64,000 nucleotides of DNA from Paenibacillus agricola (GCF_011440305.1 NZ_JAAOIW010000022.1:39586-103585), one strand, 5' to 3'; counted from the first letter of the stretch, positions 54,290 to 62,612 are shown. Notes: generated by a model not told the origin, from the letters alone. Made by a program: numbers and translations.

Positions 54290-54916
54290 ATGTTAAAACA
54301 AGAGGCAACAAATCTACCGTTAATTGCAGATACCCCCCATATTGAGAGCCATAAGAATCTAACATGGCAGCTCATATCTTCTTTATTTAGATCGAAAGCT
54401 GAAAAGCCACTAGAATACGAAGAAATATTAGTTAAAATCCCAATCTCTGAATATTCGCGTCTAGGAGTGTTTTTAGATGATATTTACGATGCAACGGAGG
54501 GAGAATGTTCAATAACATTCAAAGGACTAACTTCGATTCTATTAGCCGATTTTCTTAAACAAATTAGCATCGGGCTTCCATTAGCGAGTTTAGCTAATAC
54601 GCTGCAGGCAAAGCAAAATAAATACCTGAAGTCTATTCAAAGTGATTTAAAACAACAATCACAGAACCGGTGGGTTTTAGTTGAAAGCAAAGTTACCGAG
54701 CCGCGGCAGAAATACAAAATAATTTCATTTCATATCCATCCAAAGGCAATGCGTAGAATGAACTTTCTATTATTGGATTTGAACCTTAATGATCCTAACT
54801 TTTCATTAACCGTTGAAGAAGTAGTCACGATTTTGCTTCGGGATATAGTTCATGAAATCCGAACGAAAGACCATAGGGAAATTATGGGCGTATTCATTGA
54901 TAGACTAACAGAATGA
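54290..54916 (+). CDS. Hypothetical protein paired with the basic protein
   Basis: 208 residues, soluble. AAGGAGGG lies 10 bases before the ATG and the gene starts one base after the previous stop. Two similar segments stand out: IPISEYSRLGVFLDDIYDAT followed by LTSILLADFLKQI, and FHIHPKAMRRMNFLLLDLNL followed by VEEVVTILLRDIV. This suggests an internal duplication of a helical (possibly RHH-like) unit. The preceding gene has a comparable segment (FPVTPDERMRLRRIGKHLKL...HLLVLAL), so all three may be one domain type. Function unknown. Confidence 0.5.
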   Translation: MLKQEATNLPLIADTPHIESHKNLTWQLISSLFRSKAEKPLEYEEILVKIPISEYSRLGVFLDDIYDATEGECSITFKGLTSILLADFLKQISIGLPLASLANTLQAKQNKYLKSIQSDLKQQSQNRWVLVESKVTEPRQKYKIISFHIHPKAMRRMNFLLLDLNLNDPNFSLTVEEVVTILLRDIVHEIRTKDHREIMGVFIDRLTE

Positions 54917-54960
54917 AACATTAATCGTTTCCAAAAAATTTAGTTTTATACATGTTGCCC

Positions 54961-55098
54961 TTAATTTTTATTATTTAAGATATCATTGATAGTTTTTTTG
55001 GCTTTAGCCATACTTCGATCATGCTGCTCGACCTTTTTCAGAACTTCATCTAACTGATCTTTGTAAGAGGGAAGGCGCTTAAAATCTCCTTTTATCAA
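54961..55098 (-). CDS. Small helical protein, 45 residues
   Basis: TTG-started frame with GGAG upstream; reads DFKRLPSYKDQLDEVLKKVE and ends AKKTINDILNNKN. A coiled-coil composition suggests a real small gene or the tail of a broken one. Not recognised. Confidence 0.35.
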   Translation of the reverse strand: MIKGDFKRLPSYKDQLDEVLKKVEQHDRSMAKAKKTINDILNNKN

Positions 55099-55200
55099 CT
55101 TTCCTTTTTTCTCCTTCAAAAGAATCCCTGCTTTCTGAGATTTGATAAATCCCAGTATGGTCTAATGAAGAACATATTAAACTACTAAAAGAAAATATAA

Positions 55201-55246
55201 AAAAGCGAGGAACAGAGTAAAAGACTCTGTTCCTCGCTTTTTTTGT
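55201..55246. terminator. Very strong bidirectional terminator
   Basis: A perfect 18-bp stem (AAAAGCGAGGAACAGAGT with its complement) with an AAAAG loop and T-runs on both sides. It ends the minus-strand operon that includes the 55.3-58.5 kb genes. Confidence 0.9.
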
Positions 55247-55254
55247 AGTAATAG

Positions 55255-55464
55255 TTAGGCTGTACTTTTTACTAATGATTCTATAAGTATTTTTTGTTCT
55301 TTAATAGTTTCATCCATTTTTTCGCTGAGGAGATCGTATTTGTTCATTTTGATCTCAAAGGATTGAATGTTTCTTTGATGTACGTCATCCAGAAGCCGCA
55401 CCTGTTGTGTAATTTCCTGCAGTACTGTTGCGTATGAAACTAATTTAGCTTTAGTTTGTACCAT
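55255..55464 (-). CDS. Small coiled-coil protein
   Basis: 69 residues, predicted fully helical (LQEITQQVRLLDDVHQRNIQ, LLSEKMDETIKEQKILIESL). ATG at 55464 has AGAGGG upstream and overlaps the end of the preceding membrane-protein gene by 14 bases, implying coupling. Function unknown; possibly a partner of that protein. Confidence 0.55.
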   Translation of the reverse strand: MVQTKAKLVSYATVLQEITQQVRLLDDVHQRNIQSFEIKMNKYDLLSEKMDETIKEQKILIESLVKSTA

Positions 55465-56587
55465 CTGAAACACCCTCTTTGATCAAATTTCGTTCATTGA
55501 GGAGTTGACACATAATCTTTACAAGACGATATAACTCCTCTGTCTGTATTATATCATAAGTTGATTCAATAGTGTAATGGAAGTTGTAAACCCATATCAG
55601 ATTACCAGGCATGGGAATGCGATAGGAGGCGACAAAGCGCCCTGGCCGATCACTTTCACTTACTTCAATTTTGGTTTGGTTTTTAATAACCATTACTGAT
55701 GAATAATGGCTGAAGGCTATGTCATTTACGGGTATAATATCGGGAGTCTCAGTGGGTCCCAGAGAGTCAAGTTTATACAGATTGTCCCTTCTAAGCTCAA
55801 ATAAACTGTAATCCGAAAGTAAATGTAGATTTTCCTTCCTTAACTGGGAAGGTTCCTTTATCCAGTATAAAATGTCAATTGCGCGGTTATACACAATAAG
55901 CATTCCACTTGTTTTTGTTACTGATTTCAAGAGTTCATCACGAATTGCAATATAGTCTGATTGCATTTGAACGCTTTGATCTAACAGAACTTGTTTCTGG
56001 TAACGAAGCACTGCCTTATCGTTTTCTAACTGTTGATTATGTTCGTTTAAGTCTCTTACTGTTTGGCTATCTTCTTTATTTGCTATGATCTCTTTGTCGA
56101 TCCAATCATTTAATTCATTAAACGAAAATAGAGGTTCTTTTAAATACGTCAAAATCATCCGGTATTCTTTTCTTCTAAAGATGCTATAAGCATCAATATC
56201 GAACATAGGATCTTCTATGTCTAGCATTCTCGAAAAGTTTGTATAAGCTGCTATGAGGAAAAAGACAGCTGGAAACAACCATGTAAGAATACTGCCCCAT
56301 TGCAAGTTGATGATGTTATTGAAGCCTAGAAATGCAGCTGATCCAACATATACGCCCCAAGTTATAATTGTATTAGAAAGCATAGCCAATACAATATTTA
56401 CATCACTGGGATTCGGAGCCGGTTGCCCTTTAAAGCCTAAAAAGGTTTTAAAGAGCAGCTTCCCGATCCAACCAGTTTTCTTCATGCCTTGATAGGGTGC
56501 CTGGTACTTTTTCCTAATCTCGTTTAATGGTTTGTCCATATCATCTTTCAATTTACGTAAAGTACCGAAAAACAATTCTCTACTCAT
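55451..56587 (-). CDS. Membrane protein with coiled coil and cytoplasmic sensor-like domain
   Basis: 378 residues. After about 65 cytoplasmic residues come two membrane helices (about 65-90 and 97-118; VNIVLAMLSNTIITWGVYVG, SILTWLFPAVFFLIAAYTNF). A coiled coil (about 170-215) and a C-terminal region that may be GAF/PAS-like (MLIVYNRAIDILYWIKEPSQ) follow. No known family is recognised. The gene overlaps the small coiled-coil gene downstream and lies 15 bases after the PP-loop gene, so all belong to one operon. Confidence 0.6.
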   Translation of the reverse strand: MSRELFFGTLRKLKDDMDKPLNEIRKKYQAPYQGMKKTGWIGKLLFKTFLGFKGQPAPNPSDVNIVLAMLSNTIITWGVYVGSAAFLGFNNIINLQWGSILTWLFPAVFFLIAAYTNFSRMLDIEDPMFDIDAYSIFRRKEYRMILTYLKEPLFSFNELNDWIDKEIIANKEDSQTVRDLNEHNQQLENDKAVLRYQKQVLLDQSVQMQSDYIAIRDELLKSVTKTSGMLIVYNRAIDILYWIKEPSQLRKENLHLLSDYSLFELRRDNLYKLDSLGPTETPDIIPVNDIAFSHYSSVMVIKNQTKIEVSESDRPGRFVASYRIPMPGNLIWVYNFHYTIESTYDIIQTEELYRLVKIMCQLLNERNLIKEGVSDGTN

Positions 56588-56602
56588 TGGATGCCTCCTT
56601 TT

Positions 56603-56947
56603 TTATTGAAAAACAAGAAATTCAGATAGATCCATCTGGTGCAAGATTTCGCAGCTGCCAGATGTTTCATCATCTAAAGGTTGTTCTCCAAGAATTTTTT
56701 TTGCTTTGCTCCAAAAAGTGCCGGGCTTCATTTTTTCATCACCTTGGATACCAGCTGCCTGCATGTCTGCAAACATCGGTTCAAGCTCTCTCATATAAAT
56801 TCCTTTTAAGATGCTGTATTTTATAATTTCTTCAGCTCGTTTAGCCTTTTCAAATATTCCATACTTACGGGCAACTTCTATAGCTACTTGAGCTGAAGCT
56901 TCACCGCCGCTGTAGCAGATAATATGTTTCAATGGCAGTCCCTCCAT
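56603..56947 (-). CDS. Shortened PP-loop (PAPS reductase-like) protein
   Basis: 114 residues starting with KHIICYSGGEASAQVAIEVARKYG. This is the pyrophosphate-binding SGGxxS loop and first helix of the adenine nucleotide alpha-hydrolase/PAPS reductase family. The rest (RAEEIIKYSILKGIYMRELE, MKPGTFWSKAKKILGE) is not the usual fold, and the protein is less than half the normal length. It is either an internally deleted enzyme or a new short form. AGGGGTGATCT precedes the ATG. A hairpin leader shared with the next upstream gene lies directly before it. Confidence 0.5.
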   Translation of the reverse strand: MEGLPLKHIICYSGGEASAQVAIEVARKYGIFEKAKRAEEIIKYSILKGIYMRELEPMFADMQAAGIQGDEKMKPGTFWSKAKKILGEQPLDDETSGSCEILHQMDLSEFLVFQ

Positions 56948-57015
56948 AGATCACCCCTAAAATATGCACAGGGGGATTTTAGATTTCCCTGTGCATCAGG
57001 GGTATTATTATGAAG
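56948..57015 (-). promoter_or_regulatory. Repeated hairpin leader, copy 1
   Basis: TGCACAGGG and CCCTGTGCA form a perfect stem, flanked by CCCTGA on the 5' side and a ribosome site on the 3' side. The arrangement and about 70 bases of surrounding sequence recur at 57488-57553. Confidence 0.5.
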
Positions 57016-57049
57016 TTATTCTGTTAGGCTGGATAAGTAACCAGCGTTT

Positions 57050-57487
57050 TTAACAATCAAGATTCCTTCCTTCTAGGGGAGCTGAAAGGAAGTAACCCTG
57101 ATCTCTTAAATTCTTGAGCCATTCGGTTAGAAACATGTTTTGCGCCGCTTTCCTTTGTGTATATACCAGGGTTCGTTCCAGATTTTCATAAACCTCTTGG
57201 TATACATACATATTTTGAAAGGACAAAGCTTCTACCATAGACAAATTTAAATCTACAAGAATCACCATTTCAGGATCTTGCACCAAATCACCATTCATGG
57301 AGAAATAATGTGTCATGGACAATGTATTTATGCCAATGAATTCAACGATTAAGTCCATGTAACCTGGCGCATGCAGTTTAATATAAGTTTTTTCTCCGGA
57401 TGCGAAGTTATGGAGTTCCCTACCTAGCAGCTGATCCATCAATTTAAAGTTATCTTCGTAAATATTTGTCATCTTCATAGCCTCCAT
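57050..57487 (-). CDS. Hypothetical protein (phage/plasmid type, possibly DUF6908/DUF1249-like)
   Basis: 145 residues. The segment IKLHAPGYMDLIVEFIGINT followed by LSMTHYFSMNGDLVQDPEMVILVDLN recalls DUF1249/DUF6908-type proteins, where a THYFxQNGDL motif is conserved. ATG at 57487 follows GGGGGAG. Role unknown. It is preceded by the second hairpin leader. Confidence 0.5.
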   Translation of the reverse strand: MEAMKMTNIYEDNFKLMDQLLGRELHNFASGEKTYIKLHAPGYMDLIVEFIGINTLSMTHYFSMNGDLVQDPEMVILVDLNLSMVEALSFQNMYVYQEVYENLERTLVYTQRKAAQNMFLTEWLKNLRDQGYFLSAPLEGRNLDC

Positions 57488-57553
57488 AGTACTCCCCCGA
57501 AGCACAGGGGAAGATGATTTTACTTGCCCTGTGCTTCAGGGATATACCTATGA
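57488..57553 (-). promoter_or_regulatory. Repeated hairpin leader, copy 2
   Basis: GAAGCACAGGG and CCCTGTGCTTC form a perfect 11-bp stem, with the same flanks as copy 1 (CCCTGA on the 5' side, CTATGGAGG at the start codon). It may act in translation control or mRNA processing between genes. Confidence 0.5.
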
Positions 57554-57931
57554 ATACTTCTTTATAAATTTAGAATGAGGATTCTCATATGTTTCTATGA
57601 GTCTATCTAAATAACGGATTAGATCCTCATTCGTACCGTGTATATTGAAGAACTCTAGTGTATATAATTCCTCTTTTGTAAATCCATTTTTACTTAATAA
57701 CTTGCAAGCTTCTTCCTGGTCTATCCCAGTGACAGGATTAGTCATCACACTAGAAAGTGGGCGTTTCAATTTTTGAACTTTCAGAAAGTTCATTCCAATT
57801 ATAAACAATAGAGTTCCCACCAGATCATGGCTAGGACGCTCTTTTTCATCTGGGTTGCCATCGAACATTTCATTTATAGACGCACTCAACCTATGCCGGT
57901 CTTTTAATTGGATAATCGCTTGTTTTTTCAT
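57548..57931 (-). CDS. Hypothetical soluble protein
   Basis: 127 residues, mostly helical (HDLVGTLLFIIGMNFLKVQK, FTKEELYTLEFFNIHGTNED). GGAGG lies 9 bases before the ATG, and the start overlaps the upstream stop by four bases (ATGA). No family recognised. It is part of the operon running from 58.5 to 55.3 kb. Confidence 0.5.
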   Translation of the reverse strand: MKKQAIIQLKDRHRLSASINEMFDGNPDEKERPSHDLVGTLLFIIGMNFLKVQKLKRPLSSVMTNPVTGIDQEEACKLLSKNGFTKEELYTLEFFNIHGTNEDLIRYLDRLIETYENPHSKFIKKYS

Positions 57932-58488
57932 TGAGTCTTCCTCCGTAGTGGATTCTGACTCCTTAAGCTGGTTAATTTGTTGCTTGGACTATGGATCACA
58001 TAACACTTTGGCGGGGTTATCCAAGCCCGGTTTACTAAATGTAAAATCTGCCATTCACCCGTTTTGCGTACATGAAACCAATTCGAAACATTCAAAAAAA
58101 TGGAGAAAATATTATTGGCAAATACGGATATGCGCTTCAAAAACGAATAATGGATCGGTATGCCTACTAATCGCAACTCATTTTCGTAGTGGTATTGAAG
58201 CATCGCAGTAATTGCAATAATTTTATTATCTGGATAACGTTGCTTAAGGATCTCGACGGCTTCTTTTCGGTCAGCCTTGTAATCCGTGCTGCTGGATCTC
58301 CAAATAACATATCTCACGAAACAATGTATTTCATAGGCTTCGTATGATTTATTCCATGAACAAATATAACGTTTGTTCAAAAACAGACCTTTTTTCTTCT
58401 TATGGAAGATAAATGAAGCAGGAACAACTATAAAGCAGAGAGCTATTAGCCCAACAGCCATAAGAATAACTAGAATATTATCGATCAC
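57928..58488 (-). CDS. Hypothetical protein with one membrane helix
   Basis: 186 residues with an N-terminal membrane segment (ILVILMAVGLIALCFIVVPA) and a basic stop-transfer stretch (HKKKKG), then a cytoplasmic domain with aromatic residues (CSWNKSYEAYEIHCFVRYVI). GGAGGTTT precedes the ATG. It overlaps the next gene by ATGA and probably opens this operon. Function unknown. Confidence 0.5.
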   Translation of the reverse strand: MIDNILVILMAVGLIALCFIVVPASFIFHKKKKGLFLNKRYICSWNKSYEAYEIHCFVRYVIWRSSSTDYKADRKEAVEILKQRYPDNKIIAITAMLQYHYENELRLVGIPIHYSFLKRISVFANNIFSIFLNVSNWFHVRKTGEWQILHLVNRAWITPPKCYVIHSPSNKLTSLRSQNPLRRKTQ

Positions 58489-58600
58489 AATAAAACCTCC
58501 ATTAATAAGTCAGATAGTGGAACAGAAAACCCTTTTTATGTTCAGTTATTAAATATTCATTTAAGGGTGATCCCTATCTTAACCAGGCCAACTTACTTTT

Positions 58601-58840
58601 TTAATATGATATTTGCTTTATCACCTCTGTGTGGGTAATAGGAGGGATCCGGAACAAGTCCATCTCCACTTTCTGTTGGGTTTCAGTTTCGAGCACATTT
58701 CGGATAAAGGAATTGCCTTCAGCCAATGCAACTTGAACGTGTTCCTTCAAGCAGTTTACTGTGGCACCTAACGTTTCCTCACCGACATCGATTAACATAT
58801 CGATCCTTGCTTCAAAGGTGATCCATCTTTTTTTTGACAT
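58601..58840 (-). CDS. Small conserved-looking protein downstream of the VWA gene
   Basis: 79 residues (MSKKRWITFEARIDMLIDVG, later IRNVLETETQQKVEMDLFRI). ATG at 58840 is chosen because AAGGAGG lies 9 bases before it; the longer frame upstream is a shadow of the VWA gene. It follows a terminator-like hairpin, so it may be read at a lower level. Unknown function. Confidence 0.5.
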   Translation of the reverse strand: MSKKRWITFEARIDMLIDVGEETLGATVNCLKEHVQVALAEGNSFIRNVLETETQQKVEMDLFRIPPITHTEVIKQISY

Positions 58841-58861
58841 TTTTGATATCCTCCTTAAAAT

Positions 58862-58917
58862 AAAAAAAAGGAAAGAACCACCCCAAAAAATCAAGGGTAT
58901 TCTTTTCTTTTTTTCTA
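58862..58917 (-). terminator. Terminator after the VWA gene
   Basis: On the minus strand an A-rich arm ending AGAATACCC pairs with GGGGTGGTTCT, and the stem extends through AAAGAAAAG/CTTTCCTTT before a T-run. Confidence 0.55.
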
Positions 58918-58925
58918 CGAATATA

Positions 58926-60314
58926 TTAAATTTCAAAAGCTTTAAGCGCTTCTTCACTAGTGAAGTCATTCGCCAAAACGATATTGTCTGAGAACAGTTT
59001 GACAATGCTCTTATTCGATGTGCCAAGCAGAATCGAAAGAACGTTGAAACCATGCTCCTTTTTCGCTGCACTAAACACCTTTTCGTACCAAGGGTTATGT
59101 GAAGAAACTCCATCGGTGACGAAAATGATATCCGCGTTTTTGAATTTACTATTTTTCACCACTTCAAGCGCATGGCTTAGGGGAGGAATAAAGTCTGTTC
59201 CACCACCTAGAAATGTTTCGGCAAGCTCAACCATTTGTGTCATGGTGATTTTACCTTTTTCGTATTTGTAGGTTTTTGCCGCTGTATCGAATGGAATAAA
59301 AGCAAAGTCGCGCTTTTGCTTCTTTGCAATTGCCATTAGAGCAAGCATGAAACCCTTGCTTTGGTCATCTAATCTGCTCATACTTCCGGATTGGTCCAGG
59401 CATAAGATAAAAGCACCTTTTCCAAGCTCCTCTTTTCCTTTGACCTCATACTGCATAAGCTGCTTCTCCGAGTATTTACGGTAAAAGTCTAGCTTTGTCA
59501 GCGGGTTTTGAAGCAAGGCTAATTCAGTAGGCAGCAGACGTTCTAATGTATCGCCAATGGATACACCGCTACGAGAAAGGGAATCTTTGCTTTTAGTACG
59601 TTGTTTTTTTTGGGCAATGACTTTAAAACGCCCTGCCCATTCTGCAATTTTTTTAAGCTTGGGTGTACGTTTGAGTTTATCAGCTAAGGCTATTTTTTCA
59701 TTTAAGGGAACCTTATGTAGTTCCCCTTTCTGGTCACCTGCTGTTAAACCACCAAAAAGGGTTTGCAACGCCTCTTGGCTTGATTTTGTGTCGTCATACC
59801 CTTGCTGTAGCGCTTTTGAAAACGATGGAAGAGCCATCATTTCCTGAAGCTTTTGCTGGATAGCTTGCGCGGCATCATCCATGCTTTGTTGATCTTCTGG
59901 ATGTCTTACATCTGCATGCTGCAGCTCTCTAGCTTCTCGCATCATTTTGGCAAATTCCTGATCCTTGGATGCTTGTTGGTTGACCCATTCAAGCACCTTC
60001 TCTGATAAGTTAATCGAGCCGACGGCTGAAGCAAAATCATCGAGCACAGTGGTTGAACGGAATTGTTGATAATTTTCATCTTTCAACAAACGTTCAATTA
60101 CACTATGGTTAGGCAATAATTGTGTTTCTACTTCCTCTAACAAGGTAGGTGCTACTTTGAAAAGGGAGGACCACATATCACCCATTAAAGGTGAAAATAA
60201 GGGTAAGCTCCCTAATCCATCGGCTTCAATTATCTGTAAACGAGGGGAAAGATCCAAGATCTGCCCCCATCGCCTGCGGTCATAGGTATCGGTATTCATC
60301 ACGGATTGATTCAT
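58926..60314 (-). CDS. VWA-domain protein (ViaA-like) partner of a MoxR ATPase
   Basis: 462 residues. The C-terminal von Willebrand A domain (from about residue 305) has a full MIDAS: DQSGSMS, Thr in GGGTDF and Asp in VTDGVSSH. The N-terminal 290 residues are helical (LSEKVLEWVNQQASKDQEF, QQKLQEMMALPSFSKALQQG), as in ViaA. It is encoded 12 bases after a RavA-like AAA+ gene. MoxR-VWA pairs act together to remodel or insert metal or protein partners, and ternary forms are found in conflict systems. Here they are joined to a DUF6744 gene. Confidence 0.85.
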   Translation of the reverse strand: MNQSVMNTDTYDRRRWGQILDLSPRLQIIEADGLGSLPLFSPLMGDMWSSLFKVAPTLLEEVETQLLPNHSVIERLLKDENYQQFRSTTVLDDFASAVGSINLSEKVLEWVNQQASKDQEFAKMMREARELQHADVRHPEDQQSMDDAAQAIQQKLQEMMALPSFSKALQQGYDDTKSSQEALQTLFGGLTAGDQKGELHKVPLNEKIALADKLKRTPKLKKIAEWAGRFKVIAQKKQRTKSKDSLSRSGVSIGDTLERLLPTELALLQNPLTKLDFYRKYSEKQLMQYEVKGKEELGKGAFILCLDQSGSMSRLDDQSKGFMLALMAIAKKQKRDFAFIPFDTAAKTYKYEKGKITMTQMVELAETFLGGGTDFIPPLSHALEVVKNSKFKNADIIFVTDGVSSHNPWYEKVFSAAKKEHGFNVLSILLGTSNKSIVKLFSDNIVLANDFTSEEALKAFEI

Positions 60315-60326
60315 GTGATTAGCCCC

Positions 60327-61439
60327 CTAATATTCCAGCAATTTTGAGCCAACATTAGATTTTGCTTGTTTATTCAAGCCCGTGATCCGGTCTAAATCAA
60401 CCTGGTGATCCGGTGTTTTACTTAGGTCGTTCTGAAGGTTTGTAAGCTCCTGTTCCAGTCGTTTTAATTTTTCTAACTGCTCCATAGCGACAGCAGAAGT
60501 AGGTAACGGTGTATTGTTAATATCAAGGATGGACTGTTCAATATCTTGCAGCGCCTTCATGATACGATCCATTGCAAATTTTTCAACAACTTCTTTTACT
60601 TTCGCCTTTTGTCCAACTGTTTCCCAAAGTGCGTTGGACAGTATCATGAGGTCGCTAAGCTTGGCCTCAGTTCTTTGGTCAATCAATGCCTTTGCTTGTA
60701 GCAAAGACAAAGACTGTTTATACCGCCTGTCTGATGGTGTGATACCTGCGTCTCTCAGTTCTGTCCTTATAGCCGATAAAGCGAACAACAGACTGTCAGG
60801 CACATCCACGAGATCTGCGGTATCTTGTAAATGCTCCAACTCAGTAAGCGTCATGCTGGGTGCTGTAACCTGGTATCCTGTACCTCTCATCATGGAAATG
60901 AAGTTGGGTTCATCTGCGATATAACCGATTTCATACCGAAGCAAGAAACGGTCAAACAAAGCTTCCAACCCTTCCCCTTCTTCAGGATACTCATTGCTTG
61001 AACCAACTACGCTCATTAATGGGCATTTAACAATCTGGTTGTCATTATAGAATAACCTTTCATTAATGATGGTTAAAAGGGCATTCAATATTGCTGAATT
61101 TGCCTTGAAAATTTCATCAATAAAAGAGATATGCGATTCAGGCAATTTACCTGTAGTATTTCTCCGGTAAACATCCTGTTCCAATCCTTTAAGTGAAATA
61201 GGGCCGAACAATTCCTCAGGAGTCGAAAATCGGGTTAGCAGCCACTGAAAATAACTGGCACCATCGACAATCTTGGCAAGCTCTGCTGATAAAGCAGATT
61301 TTGCTGTTCCTGCAGGAGAAATCAGTAAGAGGTGCTGACGTGAAATTAATGCTATCAACAAGGCTTCCACTACGGATTCACGTTCAACGAATTTACTAGT
61401 TAAGTAGGCCCGAATTTGGACTAATTTTTGCATGGGCAT
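60327..61439 (-). CDS. MoxR/RavA-type AAA+ ATPase
   Basis: 370 residues. Walker A is SPAGTAKS, Walker B ISFIDEI, followed by sensor 1 (VVGSSNEYPEE) and the Arg finger region DRFLLRYEIGY. The pattern of IFKANSAILNALLTIINER is typical of MoxR/RavA ATPases. It has a C-terminal helical extension with coiled coil (LEQLEKLKRLEQELTNLQND-like, residues about 320-355). AGGAGGAAAT precedes the ATG, with a small palindrome just upstream of it. It probably drives the VWA partner encoded next. Confidence 0.9.
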   Translation of the reverse strand: MPMQKLVQIRAYLTSKFVERESVVEALLIALISRQHLLLISPAGTAKSALSAELAKIVDGASYFQWLLTRFSTPEELFGPISLKGLEQDVYRRNTTGKLPESHISFIDEIFKANSAILNALLTIINERLFYNDNQIVKCPLMSVVGSSNEYPEEGEGLEALFDRFLLRYEIGYIADEPNFISMMRGTGYQVTAPSMTLTELEHLQDTADLVDVPDSLLFALSAIRTELRDAGITPSDRRYKQSLSLLQAKALIDQRTEAKLSDLMILSNALWETVGQKAKVKEVVEKFAMDRIMKALQDIEQSILDINNTPLPTSAVAMEQLEKLKRLEQELTNLQNDLSKTPDHQVDLDRITGLNKQAKSNVGSKLLEY

Positions 61440-61453
61440 GATATTTCCTCCTA

Positions 61454-61471
61454 AACGTTCATTTGAACGTT
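61454..61471. promoter_or_regulatory. Perfect palindrome upstream of the AAA+ ribosome site
   Basis: AACGTTC-ATTT-GAACGTT lies 5 bases from AGGAGG. It may be an operator, or a hairpin controlling translation of the ATPase gene. Confidence 0.4.
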
Positions 61472-61492
61472 CTTTCTATATTTTATTTTTGG

Positions 61493-61524
61493 CATAAAAA
61501 AAGGCAAGCGAGTTAGCTTAGCCA
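61493..61524 (-). terminator. Attenuator between DUF6744 and AAA+ genes
   Basis: GGCTAAGC and GCTTGCC pair with one bulge, followed by eight T on the minus strand, six bases after the DUF6744 stop. Partial termination would give more DUF6744 than ATPase. Confidence 0.6.
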
Positions 61525-61529
61525 TTTGC

Positions 61530-62423
61530 TTAAAATTTCTCGGTTATGGTTATCACAGATTTTCTAATCTGATCAATCATATCCTCCATTGTTGTTACAT
61601 CTTTTGAAATGATGGATGTGTAATTCGTGTAATCTCTTAACACACGCTTTGCATTATCCAACACTTCTCGGACCTGGTGGTCTTTTAATTCGCCGCTCAA
61701 GGATTTATTGCATAAATCCATCGTGCCGCCGATATGATCCAATAGCTTGCCGCGAATCATGTCTCGGTTTTCCTCGTCGTTGATCAGAGGGATGGCTCGA
61801 CCTTCTCCTTTGTCCAATACAGACAAGAAGCGATTCATGTTATTAATCTGCTCTTCGAATTTTTTAGGCACAAAATATACGCCTCCAGAAGGTCTTACAG
61901 GCGTTGGTGCCATTGTCTGTAATAGACTTTGAACGATGCTTCTCAGCGTCTGGACACTTACTGTCTTTTTGTACAATTCAAATTCTATTGCTGCTTGTTT
62001 CGCTAATGCTTTTGCATAAGCATTCATACCGTAGTACTTGACGATCTCGCTTTTTCGCTCGAGAATCAGTATGGCTGCATCTTCTTCATATTTAAGTCGT
62101 TTCCCTTTAGTATCCACCGTTTCGCAAACAATATGGCGAATAATTCCATCCAGATTGCAGGCAACTTCACGAGTTATGTAATTCTCGTGGACCCCTGCAT
62201 GTTCTGTTTTGCGTTTGTCTTTAATTTGTGTAGCCCTTCGGAATGCATGATGCACAAGGATTTTGGTTGGTAAGTGTTCTTTGTCCAAGTCGCATTCATC
62301 AAAAAGATCCTGGAGCTTCTCCAATGTAACCACTTGATCAGGTACGGAAAACCAGGTTAAATACCCAATAATACTTTCAGCACCTTCATGTTGGGTTGCA
62401 TGTACATTTTCTAAATTGATCAT
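61530..62423 (-). CDS. DUF6744-family protein, first gene of the MoxR-VWA operon
   Basis: 297 residues. The opening ESIIGYLTWFSVPDQVVTLEKL and the AFRRATQIKDKRK stretch, followed by REVACNLDGIIRHIVCETVD and the Pro-rich VRPSGGVYFVPKKFEEQI linker, fit the DUF6744 family of phage, plasmid and MoxR-VWA loci. The second half is helical. Its function is unknown; as the third component it may be the effector or substrate-recognition part of a ternary system. TTAGGAGG lies 9 bases before the ATG. Confidence 0.6.
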   Translation of the reverse strand: MINLENVHATQHEGAESIIGYLTWFSVPDQVVTLEKLQDLFDECDLDKEHLPTKILVHHAFRRATQIKDKRKTEHAGVHENYITREVACNLDGIIRHIVCETVDTKGKRLKYEEDAAILILERKSEIVKYYGMNAYAKALAKQAAIEFELYKKTVSVQTLRSIVQSLLQTMAPTPVRPSGGVYFVPKKFEEQINNMNRFLSVLDKGEGRAIPLINDEENRDMIRGKLLDHIGGTMDLCNKSLSGELKDHQVREVLDNAKRVLRDYTNYTSIISKDVTTMEDMIDQIRKSVITITEKF

Positions 62424-62565
62424 TATAATATTCCTCCTAAAGCTATTTTTTTATATATAAAAATAACGATCATTCTACTTTTACTTGTGATATGAGCTAG
62501 TCTACTAAAAAAGCAGATGGCTACCAAGTAAGGCAGAAGGATCGTTAATTTTATGAAGAAATAAA

Positions 62566-62612
62566 AAAAGCCGATTGCATCCTCAAAGAAAGAGAATGAA
62601 TCAGCTTTTGTT
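62566..62612 (-). terminator. Terminator in the leader of the DUF6744 operon
   Basis: On the minus strand AAAAGCTGATT pairs with AATCGGCTTTT across a 22-base loop, followed by a T-run. It lies between the predicted promoter and the first gene, so it either ends a leader RNA or attenuates the operon. Confidence 0.6.

Noticed and set aside
58841..59113. N-terminal extension of the 79-residue protein gene
   Set aside because: The extra frame lies inside the VWA gene and lacks a ribosome site; the ATG at 58840 has AAGGAGG.
58926..61439. AAA+/VWA pair as magnesium or cobalt chelatase
   Set aside because: No large chelatase subunit or tetrapyrrole gene is nearby, and the ATPase follows the MoxR/RavA pattern.
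61454..61471. AACGTTC-ATTT-GAACGTT as a LexA (SOS) box
   Set aside because: The Gram-positive box is GAAC-N4-GTTC; here the half-sites are in the opposite order.
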